Below, one piece after another: positions 37,143 to 47,081 of a DNA stretch of 64,000 nt. Below the pieces are notes generated by a model. That model had not been told where the DNA came from. It saw only the letters and a program-made list of their open reading frames with translations, and made no database searches. The stretch spans positions 97,544 to 161,543 of the forward strand of contig NZ_SDGL01000003.1 in assembly GCF_007095465.1 (NCBI RefSeq), written 5' to 3'. The stretch is from Lactobacillus mulieris. Its GTDB lineage: Bacteria > Bacillota > Bacilli > Lactobacillales > Lactobacillaceae. The stretch's first letter is position 1. Every line of letters starts with the position of its first letter. The translations under genes were made by a program, and so were the position numbers.

Positions 37143-38513
37143 TTAATCAAAGAAATTCTTAAAGAATCCTCTGATACCCTTTTTACTATTTTCTGACTTA
37201 TTTGCACCATCTTTTTCACGATCTACGCGTGGCGCTATAGTATCATTATAAGCTTCTTTTGTGTTATTTTCACTAACTTCTGCATGTCTTTTAAAAATAT
37301 TGATACTATTTTCACTAAATTCAGCTAATGGATTTTCATGGGATGCAGAAGTCCCATAAATTACACCATTAACAAGCAAATCAATATCATTTAAGTTATA
37401 AACATAGTTAACTACACCATATGCAGCTGCATATGCAGGATTTCTTAATCCCATCTCATCAGGTTGATAAACACGTGTTTTAACTTCAAAATGCTTTTCA
37501 ACAGCAGATTGCAATCCTTGCAACAAAGTCATGCCACCTGTAATTACCACCCCACCAGGTAATTTAAATGCATCATGAGAAGCTAATCCTTTACCAATTC
37601 TACCCAATATTTGATCCATTCTAGCAGCTATAATTTGACTCAAATAATTTTCATCAACAGTTTCTTGTTCACTTTTACCAACTGTTTTAACAGAAAATTT
37701 ATCTTCAGAAGATGTCAATTCAGGATCAGCTGAACCATAATCGAGCTTTATTTGCTCAGCGTCTTTTTTGGAAGTCCCCAGAACTACAGAAATGTCCTTG
37801 GTTACATCTTCTCCACCTTCCAAGTCAATTGTGGCATACTTAATTTTATTTTCATGAATTACAGTAGCAGTTGTTGTTCCACCACCTAAATCCAAAATAA
37901 CTGAACCAAAGGTTCTTTCTCCCTCATCAAGAGCAACACTTGCAATTGCTAACGGTGTTGGAATAAAGAAATTATTTTGATATCCTGCTCGTTCAATTGC
38001 TTTTTTGATATTATGTAAATCACCTGTTGGAGCAGTAAGCAATATTCCATGTACTTCTAAAGAATGTGCAATCATCTTACGAGGATCATCAACATCGGTT
38101 TTTCCATCTAACAAGAATCTGCTAGGTAAGAAGGCAATTGCTTCACGACCTGATTTTACCGCTTGTTTAATTGCAAGTTCTAAAACCCGTTTTACGTCTT
38201 GATCACTAACTTCTCGGCCATCTTCACCAATATTAATTAATCCAGTTGAAGTTTCCAATTGAAGCATACCTACTGGAATTCCTGTTACCACTCGATAAAT
38301 TTTGGAATTTGTTTTTTGCTCAACGTTCTTCAATGCTGAGGAAATCGCATTAGCTGTTTGATCAATATCAACAATTTTTCCTTGGCGCATACCTTTATTT
38401 TTTTCTTTGACTGCACCAATAACTTGAATTTCATTGACTGAAGCATCGGCAACAACTGCTTTTACAGAATCCGTACCGATATCCAAGCCAACGATTAAGC
38501 TTGAATTACTCAC
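37143..38513 (-). CDS. ftsA: FtsA, actin-like FtsZ membrane tether
   Basis: The 456-aa protein has actin-fold motifs VGLDIGTDSVKAVV (phosphate 1), VILDLGGGTTTATV (phosphate 2) and GGVVITGGMTLLQG (adenosine). It ends in an amphipathic membrane-targeting helix (KGIRGFFKNFFD). The start is GTG 38513 after a GGGGG-containing Shine-Dalgarno. It is likely co-transcribed with ftsZ. An extended -10 (TGG-TATATT) and a 20-bp palindrome lie upstream in the ftsQ-ftsA gap, suggesting an internal promoter with control. Confidence 0.96.
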   Translation of the reverse strand: MSNSSLIVGLDIGTDSVKAVVADASVNEIQVIGAVKEKNKGMRQGKIVDIDQTANAISSALKNVEQKTNSKIYRVVTGIPVGMLQLETSTGLINIGEDGREVSDQDVKRVLELAIKQAVKSGREAIAFLPSRFLLDGKTDVDDPRKMIAHSLEVHGILLTAPTGDLHNIKKAIERAGYQNNFFIPTPLAIASVALDEGERTFGSVILDLGGGTTTATVIHENKIKYATIDLEGGEDVTKDISVVLGTSKKDAEQIKLDYGSADPELTSSEDKFSVKTVGKSEQETVDENYLSQIIAARMDQILGRIGKGLASHDAFKLPGGVVITGGMTLLQGLQSAVEKHFEVKTRVYQPDEMGLRNPAYAAAYGVVNYVYNLNDIDLLVNGVIYGTSASHENPLAEFSENSINIFKRHAEVSENNTKEAYNDTIAPRVDREKDGANKSENSKKGIRGFFKNFFD

Positions 38514-38568
38514 AATAACGCCCCCATGAATCCTTCTTATTACAAATATACCATAAACTTTGTGAAGT

Positions 38569-38588
38569 TTTACATAAGATTATGTAAA
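38569..38588 (-). promoter_or_regulatory. Perfect 20-bp palindrome upstream of ftsA
   Basis: TTTACATAA and TTATGTAAA flank a GA centre. It lies just upstream of an extended -10 (TGG-TATATT) for ftsA on the minus strand, overlapping its -35 position. The flank ATGTAAACGCTTA partly resembles a catabolite-responsive element but lacks its 3' half. Confidence 0.45.
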
Positions 38589-38594
38589 CGCTTA

Positions 38595-39449
38595 TTAAAA
38601 ACCTAAATTTTTCTTTTCACTATCAGTTAAAGGACGTGAAAAGGCCCCAATTTCTAAATCAATAATACTTTTACTACTTAAATTGCTTTTTATCTGTGGA
38701 TAATACGTGATTTTTTGAGCAATAGTATCTGTATTTCCAATAATAATATTGCCATCTTTCATTAGCAACACTATTTCACTTTTACGTGTGCTTTTTCCAT
38801 TAATTAAACTAATTTGGTTTCTTAACTTAGTTGGAATAGCTTTTAACGCTTTTAAGTCAGTAAACAATCCAGATTTGCTTGTATAACCAACAAATATTGG
38901 CAATGACTTGTTAAGCTGACTCTCTGTTAAACTTTGTCGAGCTATTTTTTTATTATTCAAAATTTTATAATATCTACCATTTTGATTTACATAAGCTAAA
39001 GTACTATATTCTTGCAAATCTAACTTGATTTGATTTAGACCCGCTAATTTTAATTTAGCAGATTTAATTTCTGGATAATATTTTTTAAGTTTGCTTTCGT
39101 ATGTGTTTTTACCAAGCCAATAATCAATTAATTGGTCCTCAGCTTTAATACCTGATTTTTTAATAACCTCTGTCGCATCCAATTCTGGGGCTCCAACGAC
39201 AATTATTTTTTGCAATCTTGTATAAGAAGATACATAAATTCCTAATCCCAGAATTGCAAGAATTGAAATAATTATTATTGCACCTAAGCGTCTTCTTAGA
39301 GCTTGTTTTCGCTCATTATTAAGATTAGTCAGTGAATCAGATGCTTTTTGATTAGTTCGATTAGTAATATTATTTTTATTTTTCTTATAATCAAGGAAAT
39401 TATCCAAATCCTTTTTGGGATCTTTTTTAGTAATTCTCCTATTAGTCAT
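38595..39449 (-). CDS. ftsQ: FtsQ/DivIB division protein
   Basis: The 284-aa bitopic membrane protein has a basic cytosolic N-terminus of about 55 residues, one transmembrane segment (about 57-78, AIIIISILAILGLGIYVSS), a POTRA domain (LQKIIVVGAPELDATEVIKK), and the beta-rich extracellular domain. It scaffolds FtsL and FtsB/DivIC at the septum and is fixed between murG and ftsA. GGAGG lies ahead of the ATG at 39449. No DivIC is encoded in this window. Confidence 0.93.
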   Translation of the reverse strand: MTNRRITKKDPKKDLDNFLDYKKNKNNITNRTNQKASDSLTNLNNERKQALRRRLGAIIIISILAILGLGIYVSSYTRLQKIIVVGAPELDATEVIKKSGIKAEDQLIDYWLGKNTYESKLKKYYPEIKSAKLKLAGLNQIKLDLQEYSTLAYVNQNGRYYKILNNKKIARQSLTESQLNKSLPIFVGYTSKSGLFTDLKALKAIPTKLRNQISLINGKSTRKSEIVLLMKDGNIIIGNTDTIAQKITYYPQIKSNLSSKSIIDLEIGAFSRPLTDSEKKNLGF

Positions 39450-39479
39450 CTGTTCTCCTCCAAATCTTAAAGAAGTTTT

Positions 39480-40592
39480 TTATTTGTTTGCCTGTAGTGC
39501 CTTCATAACTGTAATTATTTGATCTGCTGAATCAGGAACTCCTAATTTCTTAGAAGCTTTACTCATTTTAGAAGCATATTCTGAATCAAGTAAAATATGA
39601 TCAATTGAAGAGACAAAATTATTTGGATTCAAATCATTTTCAGGAATTACTAAAGCGGCCCCAGCCTTCTCCATATCTAAAGCATTTTTCATTTGATGAT
39701 TATGAGTTACATTAGGACTCGGTATCAAAACCACTGGAACACCTAACGCAGTAAACTCAGCTAAACTTGTGGCTCCAGATCTTGAAACAACGCAAGACAT
39801 TTGTGGTAATAAAGCTGGCATATTATCAATGTAAGGTACGATTCTTAAATTTTTAGGAATATCTTTACCGGCTAATTTTTCTTTTACTGAACCATAATAA
39901 TATTGGCCAGTTGCCCAAATAACTTGATAAGGTTTTTTAGAAAGTTCAGAAAGTGCTGATTCCATTGCTCGATTGATTGCTAATGCTCCTCTTGAACCAC
40001 CAAAAACTAACACTGTTGGCATTTGTGGATTCAAAGACCACTTTTGAGCTAAATCAATTTTTTCAAGATTTAAATTCAAGACTTGTTGTGAACGTGGATT
40101 CCCTGTCTGAATTAATTTCTTCTTTTCACTAAATTGCTTTGCTGCATCATCAAAAGTATAACAAATCTTATCTACATAATGTCCTAAAAACTTATTTGCT
40201 AAGCCAACAACTGAATTTGATTCATGAATTAATGTAGGAATCCCCATTTTAGCCGCTTCATAAACAATTGCACCTGAAACATAGCCACCTGTACCTAAAA
40301 CAACATCTGGTTTAAATTCAGAAATTATTTTTCTAGCCTTTTTAGTTGCCTTCATAAAAAGCTTGATAGTTTCTATATTTTTAATTAGATTTTTTCGACT
40401 AAAACCTTGAATTTCAATTGTTTTAAAATTAATCCCAGCGCGAGGAACAATCTTGGATTCTAATCCTCTTTCTGTTCCCACAAACAAAATCTCATCATCA
40501 TTTGAAATTCCAGTTTCTTTTAGACGTTCAATAATTGCTAAAATTGGATAAATATGGCCACCTGTGCCACCACCTGTAAATATAACTCTCAT
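39480..40592 (-). CDS. murG: UDP-GlcNAc:lipid I GlcNAc transferase
   Basis: MurG converts lipid I to lipid II at the inner face of the membrane. The 370-aa GT-B enzyme has the N-terminal GGTGGHIYPILAI, a G-loop VFGGSRGALAIN, and the donor-site SRSGATSLAEFTALGVPVVL. It is two bases downstream of murD and uses its own AAAGGAA-type Shine-Dalgarno. Substrate and order match the dcw cluster. Confidence 0.96.
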   Translation of the reverse strand: MRVIFTGGGTGGHIYPILAIIERLKETGISNDDEILFVGTERGLESKIVPRAGINFKTIEIQGFSRKNLIKNIETIKLFMKATKKARKIISEFKPDVVLGTGGYVSGAIVYEAAKMGIPTLIHESNSVVGLANKFLGHYVDKICYTFDDAAKQFSEKKKLIQTGNPRSQQVLNLNLEKIDLAQKWSLNPQMPTVLVFGGSRGALAINRAMESALSELSKKPYQVIWATGQYYYGSVKEKLAGKDIPKNLRIVPYIDNMPALLPQMSCVVSRSGATSLAEFTALGVPVVLIPSPNVTHNHQMKNALDMEKAGAALVIPENDLNPNNFVSSIDHILLDSEYASKMSKASKKLGVPDSADQIITVMKALQANK

Positions 40593-40594
40593 TT

Positions 40595-41965
40595 TTAATT
40601 CAATTCCTTTATGTATTCCATGAAATAGTCTCCACGTTGTTCAAATGTCTTAAATTGATCCCAAGATGCACAAGCTGGAGAAAGCAATAATACATCACCA
40701 GGTTTAGTTAATTCATATGCTACTGGTACTGCTTCTTTCAAAGTATTCACAATTTTTATTTCTTTAATACCTGCTTTTCTAGCTGCGTCAGCTAAAAGAT
40801 AACGCGTTTCACCATATAAAACAACAGCTTTAACATGCTTTTTCAATAGAGGAACTAGAGAATCAAAAGTAAATCCACGATCTAATCCACCACCAATTAG
40901 CACCTCTGGTTCAGAAAATGCTTTTATTGCAACTGTAGCAGCTTCAATATTAGTTGACTTAGAGTCATTATATACTTTCACGTCATTGATAGTCGTCACA
41001 TATTGTAATCTATGTCTTGCTCCAGCAAACGTAGATAAAACAGCTTGGATATCAGAATTTTCTGCTCCCATTAATTTACTAATTGCAATCGCAACCATAC
41101 TATTTTGTAAATTGTGTCTGCCTGGCAATTTAATATCAGAAATTTTCATAATTTTTTCTGATTGTGATTCCAAATATTCATCACCAACAAAGTAACTAGC
41201 TGAATGATCGTTCATACTAAAAGTTTGGATTTTAGCCTTAGTAGTAGCTTCTTCTTTAGATAAAATTTCTTTTTGATCAAAGTTTGCAATAAAGTATTCA
41301 TCACATGTTTGGAACCGAGTTACATTTAATTTAGCCGCAATGTAATTTTCCATTGTCTTATGATAATCAAGATGGGTCGGATAGATATCAACAATTGCTG
41401 CAACCTTTGGTTTTATATCTGTTACACCAAGTAATTGGAAACTTGATATTTCGACAACTAAGACATCATCTTTGGTTGCTTTTTGAACCACTTCACTAAT
41501 CGGAACTCCGATATTACCAACAGCATAAGCATGATGACCACTTTTTGCTAAATGATGGTCAATAATTTCACTAGTTAGCATAACTGTTGTTGTTTTACCA
41601 TTTGAACCAGTTACACAAACAAAAGGAGCTTCACTTGCACTTAAAGCAATTTCAGGTTCTGTAATAATTGGGATTTTTAATTCAGACGCTTTTTGAACCA
41701 TTGGATTTTCGTAAGGAATCCCTGGATTTTTAACAAAGAAATCAAAATGTTCTTCTTCAAGCAAGTCAACCGGGTGATGACCACCAATTACTCGAACTCC
41801 CATTTTTTCTAATTTTTGTGCATGTTCATTATCAGTTAAATCTTGCTTATCATTTAAAGTGATTTTGGCACCTAATTTTAAAAGTAATTCACTAACTGCA
41901 AATCCACTCTTACCCAAACCTAAAACTAAAACGTTTTTACCTTGATATGTCTTAATGTCCTTCAT
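40595..41965 (-). CDS. murD: UDP-N-acetylmuramoylalanine--D-glutamate ligase
   Basis: MurD adds D-Glu to UDP-MurNAc-L-Ala using ATP. The 456-aa Mur ligase has the P-loop VTGSNGKTTTVML, a Rossmann N-terminus (VLVLGLGKSGFAVSELLLK), a middle-domain HLDYHKTMENYIAAK segment that carries the carbamylated lysine region, and a C-terminal LSPACASWDQFKTFEQRGD. It starts six bases after mraY's stop. Confidence 0.97.
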   Translation of the reverse strand: MKDIKTYQGKNVLVLGLGKSGFAVSELLLKLGAKITLNDKQDLTDNEHAQKLEKMGVRVIGGHHPVDLLEEEHFDFFVKNPGIPYENPMVQKASELKIPIITEPEIALSASEAPFVCVTGSNGKTTTVMLTSEIIDHHLAKSGHHAYAVGNIGVPISEVVQKATKDDVLVVEISSFQLLGVTDIKPKVAAIVDIYPTHLDYHKTMENYIAAKLNVTRFQTCDEYFIANFDQKEILSKEEATTKAKIQTFSMNDHSASYFVGDEYLESQSEKIMKISDIKLPGRHNLQNSMVAIAISKLMGAENSDIQAVLSTFAGARHRLQYVTTINDVKVYNDSKSTNIEAATVAIKAFSEPEVLIGGGLDRGFTFDSLVPLLKKHVKAVVLYGETRYLLADAARKAGIKEIKIVNTLKEAVPVAYELTKPGDVLLLSPACASWDQFKTFEQRGDYFMEYIKELN

Positions 41966-41970
41966 GTCTT

Positions 41971-42930
41971 TTATCCCCAGATAATTAAATATAAAATACT
42001 AAAAATCAATTGAACTAGCCAAAAGACAATGTCAACTTTCCATTCGCTCCAACCTGAAAGTTCAAAGTGGTGGTGAATTGGCGTCATCTTAAAAACTCTT
42101 TTATGGGTTAACTTGAAACTAGTTACTTGTATCATAACACTTGCAGTTTCACAAACGAATACAAGTCCCACTAAAAGTAAAGACCATGGTCTATTTAATA
42201 AAATTGCAATTGCAGCAAGAGAGCCACCTAAAGCAAGGGACCCAGCATCACCCATAAAAATTTTAGCAGGTTTATGATTGAAGATTAAGAAGATTATTAA
42301 TCCACCAATTACACTCATACAAAAAACCAAAATTGCCAAATTTTCTTGCTTAAAGGCCAAGTATGCATATGTAGCAAAACTGACAATAGATAAACCACTA
42401 GCTAAACCATCTAAACCATCTGATAAATTCACAGCATTAGAAAATCCGACTAACCAAAAAATAGTAAATAGCACAAAAATTACCGGTCCAGTTAGCGCTC
42501 CGCCCCAAGGCATGCGTAAAGCGAATGCAAAACGATCAAAACTAGCAATTAAAACTAAAACAATAGCAATAAAAATTTGCAAAAGTAGCTTTTGCCACGC
42601 TCTTAATCCTAAGTTGTTTTTCCAAATAATTTTTAAACCATCATCTAAAAAGCCAATTAATCCATGCCCTAATAAAGCGATTATCAAAATAATTGCTATA
42701 TTATTAAAGCTCTGCTTCCAAACTAAAACTAAAGTTGTTGCAATAACAGAAGCTATTACAAAAACGGTACCTCCCATTGTTGGCGTTCCTGCTTTTTTCA
42801 AATGGGCTTTCGGTCCTTCTTCTCGAATTGGTTGTCCTTCATGGTGCATGTGCATAAAGACAATCAACCATGGCAAAAATATTGCTGTAATAACCATACT
42901 AATAACTAAGGCATAGATACTATATAGCAT
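41971..42930 (-). CDS. mraY: Phospho-MurNAc-pentapeptide transferase
   Basis: MraY moves phospho-MurNAc-pentapeptide to undecaprenyl phosphate, making lipid I. The 319-aa polytopic protein has about ten helices. Its conserved motifs are [34 protein letters not shown] and [11 protein letters not shown], including the catalytic aspartates and the HHH loop. It is placed between pbpX and murD as usual. No disruption is seen. Confidence 0.97.
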   Translation of the reverse strand: MLYSIYALVISMVITAIFLPWLIVFMHMHHEGQPIREEGPKAHLKKAGTPTMGGTVFVIASVIATTLVLVWKQSFNNIAIILIIALLGHGLIGFLDDGLKIIWKNNLGLRAWQKLLLQIFIAIVLVLIASFDRFAFALRMPWGGALTGPVIFVLFTIFWLVGFSNAVNLSDGLDGLASGLSIVSFATYAYLAFKQENLAILVFCMSVIGGLIIFLIFNHKPAKIFMGDAGSLALGGSLAAIAILLNRPWSLLLVGLVFVCETASVMIQVTSFKLTHKRVFKMTPIHHHFELSGWSEWKVDIVFWLVQLIFSILYLIIWG

Positions 42931-42950
42931 TATTATCTCCCTCTATATCT

Positions 42951-45113
42951 CTATTTTGTTTTTATTGTAATTTCCTGTCCGTTTTTTAAGGTAGTTCCTG
43001 CTTTAATACTTTGTAACTTAACTTTTCCATCCTCTGATCCAGAAACCTTAACACTGACTCCTGCCAAAGCAGCATATTGTTTCACTTCTTCAACAGTCCA
43101 ATTTGTAAAATCAGCACATGAAATCTTTCCACTAGTTAAGACAAATACTTTGCTTCCAGCTGAAAGTTTCTGCCCTGTAGCAGGTGTTTGCTGAGTAACT
43201 ACATCACTTGAGCCAAGCACTTCAACTGATAAAGCTACTTTTTCAATGTCATTTTTAGCATTAGAAACAGACTTACCAACGACATTTGGCACTTCTTCTT
43301 TGCTTGCACTAGCTTTTTTAGTTACTGAACTAGAAAGAATAAGTCGATTCATCATTGGCTTAAAAATTGAAGCTAAAATCGTTTCAGCTGGATCGGTCAT
43401 CTTTTGTGGTTGTTTCATAGTTAAGTAAACTGCATAGTGAGGATTATTGGCTGGAGTAACCCCAATCACAGAGAAAATATAATTATTATTTCCTGTTAAA
43501 TATCCACTTGAACCAGCAATTTGAGCCGTCCCTGTTTTTACAGCAATGCTTTTTCCAGCAATTTTATAAGCGGTCCCTGTTCCGTATTGTTTATTAACAA
43601 CATCTTGCATCCCCTGTAAAACTGTCTTAACGGTAGATTCAGAAACAACTTTCTTGCCAACTTTTTGTACTTTATAGTTTTGAACCACCTTACCAGTTGG
43701 TGAAACAATTTTTTCAACTAGTTGTGGTTTGACCATCTGACCCTTATTTGCAAGAATACTGTAAGCTTGCATCATTTGCCAGACATTCACATTAACCCCT
43801 TGTCCAAATGAAGTTACAGCTTGATCTAATTTACTCTTAAATGCAATCATACCTGCTTGCTCACCTGGCAAAGTAATACCTGTTTTTTTTGTGATACCAA
43901 ATTTATTTAGATAGCTTCTCCACGTAGAAGCTCCCATCTTTTGCTCTAAAATACTTAAACCAACATTACTTGAACGAGGGAAGGCTTCATACAAAGGAAT
44001 CGAACCCCATCCAGTAACATTCCAATCATGAATTGTTGAGCCATTCAACGTAAGAGATCCTGATTTATATAATTCATTAGGATTATAATGGCCAGAATTG
44101 ATAGCAGCAGCAAAAGACAGTATTTTGAATACTGAACCTGGTTCATATGTTGCTTGGGTTAACAAATCAGTATATGAATCCGTTAATCCTTTTTTAGTCT
44201 GAGCATCAAACGTAGGTCTTTGTGATGCTGCTAAAACTTTACCCGTCCGTAAATCCTCAACTACTGCTGTTAAAGCCTTAGGCTGATACTTACTTTGAAC
44301 TTTCGTTAACAAATTCTCTAAATAATTCTGTAATTGACTATCAAGAGTCAAATAAATATCATCACCATTTTTTGCTGCTTGATAAGCATTGGTACCATTT
44401 GGAAGTTGATATTCTGAAGCATCAACGCTACTTTCTTTATAGCCATCTCTTCCGGCAAGATATTTGTTGTAATATGCTTCAAGTCCCATTGTTCCAACCA
44501 AATCAGTTGACTTTGTTTTTTTGTTGTAAACCGGCTGAGCTAATCCAACAATATGTGAGGCAAAAGTACCATTAGGATATAGTCTAGATGGTGATTCAAT
44601 AAACTTAATCCCTGGCAACTTCATTTTTTCAATTTTTTGTTTTTGCTCAATTGTTAAATTAGAACCACCAGATCCAAATTGAACTTGGAATGCCTTAGTT
44701 TTTGGATTTAAATATTTTAAGATTTGTTCTTTAGATAAAGGTAAAACTGTAGCTAATTTTTCAGCGGTTTTATCTTTATTAACAACATACTCTGGCTTAT
44801 TCTTATAGTTTATTGATGAATGATCAAGTATTGCATAAATCGTATAAACATGTGAATCTTCTGCAATAGTAAAACCATTGCGGTCATAAATCGTACCTCT
44901 AGTTGCTTTAAGCACTTGATTTCTCTTATATAAAGCAGCTGTTCGAGCAGATAAATTTTCGCCAGCAACGGTTTTTGAAATACTTATATATAAAGTTCGT
45001 CCTAAAAAAATAAGAAAAACCAAGGCAACAATAACCTGAAGGACTCTCCCCACCTGAAAACGGTTACTGTGAACATTGGTTTTTGTTGTTTTTATATTAT
45101 TTGAATTCTTCAT
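42951..45113 (-). CDS. pbpX: Class B penicillin-binding protein (PBP2X/FtsI) with two PASTA domains
   Basis: The 720-aa septal transpeptidase has one N-terminal transmembrane helix (about residues 24-45), a dimerisation domain, and the transpeptidase domain with SVFK (catalytic serine, about residue 325), SSN and VKTGTAQ. Two C-terminal PASTA repeats follow (EEVPNVVGKSVSNAKND and the last about 60 residues). It cross-links septal glycan made by FtsW. It lies three bases after ftsL. The gene could equally be called ftsI or pbp2x. Confidence 0.95.
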   Translation of the reverse strand: MKNSNNIKTTKTNVHSNRFQVGRVLQVIVALVFLIFLGRTLYISISKTVAGENLSARTAALYKRNQVLKATRGTIYDRNGFTIAEDSHVYTIYAILDHSSINYKNKPEYVVNKDKTAEKLATVLPLSKEQILKYLNPKTKAFQVQFGSGGSNLTIEQKQKIEKMKLPGIKFIESPSRLYPNGTFASHIVGLAQPVYNKKTKSTDLVGTMGLEAYYNKYLAGRDGYKESSVDASEYQLPNGTNAYQAAKNGDDIYLTLDSQLQNYLENLLTKVQSKYQPKALTAVVEDLRTGKVLAASQRPTFDAQTKKGLTDSYTDLLTQATYEPGSVFKILSFAAAINSGHYNPNELYKSGSLTLNGSTIHDWNVTGWGSIPLYEAFPRSSNVGLSILEQKMGASTWRSYLNKFGITKKTGITLPGEQAGMIAFKSKLDQAVTSFGQGVNVNVWQMMQAYSILANKGQMVKPQLVEKIVSPTGKVVQNYKVQKVGKKVVSESTVKTVLQGMQDVVNKQYGTGTAYKIAGKSIAVKTGTAQIAGSSGYLTGNNNYIFSVIGVTPANNPHYAVYLTMKQPQKMTDPAETILASIFKPMMNRLILSSSVTKKASASKEEVPNVVGKSVSNAKNDIEKVALSVEVLGSSDVVTQQTPATGQKLSAGSKVFVLTSGKISCADFTNWTVEEVKQYAALAGVSVKVSGSEDGKVKLQSIKAGTTLKNGQEITIKTK

Positions 45114-45115
45114 TA

Positions 45116-45490
45116 TTAATCAACAGTCCTAATATTACTTTCGATTAAGCTAAGACCTTCTTGCTTAGCAATTTTATTCATTCTTGAACTTGAAGTAAGT
45201 TCACCGATTTCTTGTCTTAAATTAGAAAAATCGGTTTGACTACTTGTAAGCTCAGTTTGAATATTGGCTAATTGGTGTTGTGCACTAGTTGCTGCAACAC
45301 TAGTAAATACAAGCATGGCAGCCATGGCGATAGTAACAATAGAGCCAGCAATTAAAATAAAAATTTCAGACCTAGAAAACGGCACTTTATTGGGATCAAC
45401 AGACATTCTTCTTTCTGTTTCAAAAGTACTTCTTGCTTTTCTACTAGGTTCATAATTATAATTTAGATTTCTTGCGGAACTATCAGCCAT
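45116..45490 (-). CDS. ftsL: FtsL division protein
   Basis: The 124-aa bitopic protein has a cytosolic N-terminus of about 45 residues, one transmembrane helix (about 46-68, FILIAGSIVTIAMAAMLVF), and a short extracellular coiled coil (QHQLANIQTELTSSQTDFSN). FtsL is poorly conserved, and the assignment rests mainly on topology and on its position between rsmH and pbpX. It joins FtsQ and DivIC to activate FtsW/PBP2X. Confidence 0.9.
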   Translation of the reverse strand: MADSSARNLNYNYEPSRKARSTFETERRMSVDPNKVPFSRSEIFILIAGSIVTIAMAAMLVFTSVAATSAQHQLANIQTELTSSQTDFSNLRQEIGELTSSSRMNKIAKQEGLSLIESNIRTVD

Positions 45491-45502
45491 TTTTCTATCC
45501 TC

Positions 45503-46456
45503 TTATAACTTTTCTGCCACTCTTAATTTAGCACTGTGTGAGCGGTTGTTGTTAGCTAACTCTGAAGCTGTAGCAAGAATAGGTTTTCTATTTACCAGTT
45601 TAAGTTTTGGTTTCAAATTATCTGGAATTATTGGAATTCCACGTGGTACATCAACTTCAGAATTTTCTTTAAATATTTTTTTTACTATTTTATCTTCATG
45701 CGATTGAAAAGTAATTACGCTAATCCGTCCACCAGGTCTTAATAGTTCAATTGCTTCTTGCAAAGAGGCTTTTAAGCTATCTAATTCATGATTTACTTCA
45801 ACGCGAATTGCTTGAAAACTCTTTTTAGCAGGATGCCCGCCAGTTCTTCTTTTAGCAGCTGGAATAGCTTCTTTAATAAGCTCTACCAATTCGAATGTGG
45901 TTTCAATTGGTTTTTGTTGTCGTCTTTGAACGATTTTACGGGCAATTTGCCGTGAGAATTTTTCATCACCATATTGATAAAGAACATCTGCTAGTTGAGA
46001 TTGAGAATATGAATTTACCACTTGATATGCATCAAGCTCTTGTTCTTGATTCATTCTCATATCCAATCTAGCATCAAATCTATATGAAAAGCCTCGATCA
46101 GGTTGATCGAATTGTGGAGAAGAAACTCCTAAATCATAATAAATTCCATCAATGCCATCTTTAATTCCCAGCTTATTTAAATTATCAGTTAAATGACTGA
46201 AATTATCATGAACCATAATTAACTGTGGCTGATGATTACCAGATAAATATTCAGAGAAATTATCTTTAGCAGCATTAATTGCGTAATTATCTTGATCAAA
46301 TCCAACCAAAACACCTGTATTGAGCTTACTTAATAAATAGCGAGCATGACCTCCACCACCAAAAGTCGCATCAACATATAGGCCTTCATCTTTTACATTT
46401 AAATTATCAATTGTTTCCCTGAGTAATACACTTGTGTGCTTGAAATTCGTTGTCAT
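45503..46456 (-). CDS. rsmH: 16S rRNA (cytosine-1402-N4) methyltransferase
   Basis: RsmH (MraW) methylates C1402 in the decoding centre using SAM. The 317-aa protein has [13 protein letters not shown], the SAM-binding [35 protein letters not shown] and [16 protein letters not shown], all family signatures. It overlaps mraZ by four bases and is the second gene of the cluster. Confidence 0.97.
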   Translation of the reverse strand: MTTNFKHTSVLLRETIDNLNVKDEGLYVDATFGGGGHARYLLSKLNTGVLVGFDQDNYAINAAKDNFSEYLSGNHQPQLIMVHDNFSHLTDNLNKLGIKDGIDGIYYDLGVSSPQFDQPDRGFSYRFDARLDMRMNQEQELDAYQVVNSYSQSQLADVLYQYGDEKFSRQIARKIVQRRQQKPIETTFELVELIKEAIPAAKRRTGGHPAKKSFQAIRVEVNHELDSLKASLQEAIELLRPGGRISVITFQSHEDKIVKKIFKENSEVDVPRGIPIIPDNLKPKLKLVNRKPILATASELANNNRSHSAKLRVAEKL

Positions 46457-46884
46457 AATTCAATATCATCCAAATCTTCTGCAATGTCATCGTAGTTTTC
46501 ATCAGCATCATCAGTAAAATCATCCCATCGTTTTTGTGACCAAATCTCTATACGGTTGGAAACACCAACAATGACACATTCTTTTTCCAATTCTGCATGT
46601 TCTTTCAAGGTAGCAGTTAAATTAACTCTACCCTGTTTATCAAACTCACTTTCCATTGCCCCAGAATAAAACAAACGTGTAAATTTACGCACATTTCGTT
46701 TAGTCAGGGGGAGTTTGGCTAATTTAGCTTCAATCTTTTGCCATTCTTCTTCAGAATAACCAAAAATACAGCCTTCCATCCCACGAGTGAAGATAATTTT
46801 ATCACCCATTTGGTTACGAAATTTGGCAGGAATTATCAAGCGTCCTTTCGCATCCAAATTGTGATGATATTCACCCATGAACAT
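46453..46884 (-). CDS. mraZ: MraZ transcriptional regulator of the dcw cluster
   Basis: The protein is 143 aa from ATG 46884 ([20 protein letters not shown]). GGAGG precedes that ATG, whereas an in-frame upstream start at 46929 would run through the operator. It has two AbrB-like SpoVT domains, each with the DxKGR-type signature ([14 protein letters not shown] and [13 protein letters not shown]). MraZ binds direct TGGGN-type repeats upstream of its own gene and represses the cluster. Three such boxes are present (annotated separately). The acidic C-terminal tail ([19 protein letters not shown]) is unusually charged. Confidence 0.94.
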   Translation of the reverse strand: MFMGEYHHNLDAKGRLIIPAKFRNQMGDKIIFTRGMEGCIFGYSEEEWQKIEAKLAKLPLTKRNVRKFTRLFYSGAMESEFDKQGRVNLTATLKEHAELEKECVIVGVSNRIEIWSQKRWDDFTDDADENYDDIAEDLDDIEL

Positions 46885-46908
46885 GACGGTAGCCTCCCTT
46901 CCAAGTAA

Positions 46909-46938
46909 TAATCTACCACAATTCCCCACTTCCTACCA
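46909..46938 (-). promoter_or_regulatory. MraZ operator: three TGG(G/T)(G/A) boxes at 10-bp spacing
   Basis: On the minus strand TGGTA (46934-46938), TGGGG (46924-46928) and TGGTA (46914-46918) recur at exactly ten bases. This matches the known MraZ box arrangement of TGGGN units separated by five bases. They lie 30-54 bases upstream of the mraZ ATG, just downstream of a TAATAT-like -10. Confidence 0.8.
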
Positions 46939-46986
46939 CAATATTACAAATAATTGTGAAACTTTTTTAACAATTATTTTCTTAGA

Positions 46987-47023
46987 ATATAAAAACAGCG
47001 CTAAATCAACCTTTAGCGCTGTT
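46987..47023 (-). terminator. Terminator after the DUF3397 gene
   Basis: A perfect 12-bp stem (AACAGCGCTAAA / TTTAGCGCTGTT, 6-base loop) is followed by Ts on the minus strand. It separates DUF3397 from the mraZ promoter. Confidence 0.88.
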
Positions 47024-47081
47024 AAACTTTCTTTATTAATTGTGGGGATTTTGTTTTTATATTTGAAATTCTTATACTAAA

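Noticed and set aside
38578..38594. Catabolite-responsive element upstream of ftsA
   Set aside because: Only the 5' half fits; the 3' CA is missing. Kept as a remark, not annotated as a site.
42278..42916. 212-codon plus-strand frame opposite mraY
   Set aside because: It is antisense to a strongly conserved gene and Lys/Pro-rich as expected from reversed transmembrane codons; no ribosome site.
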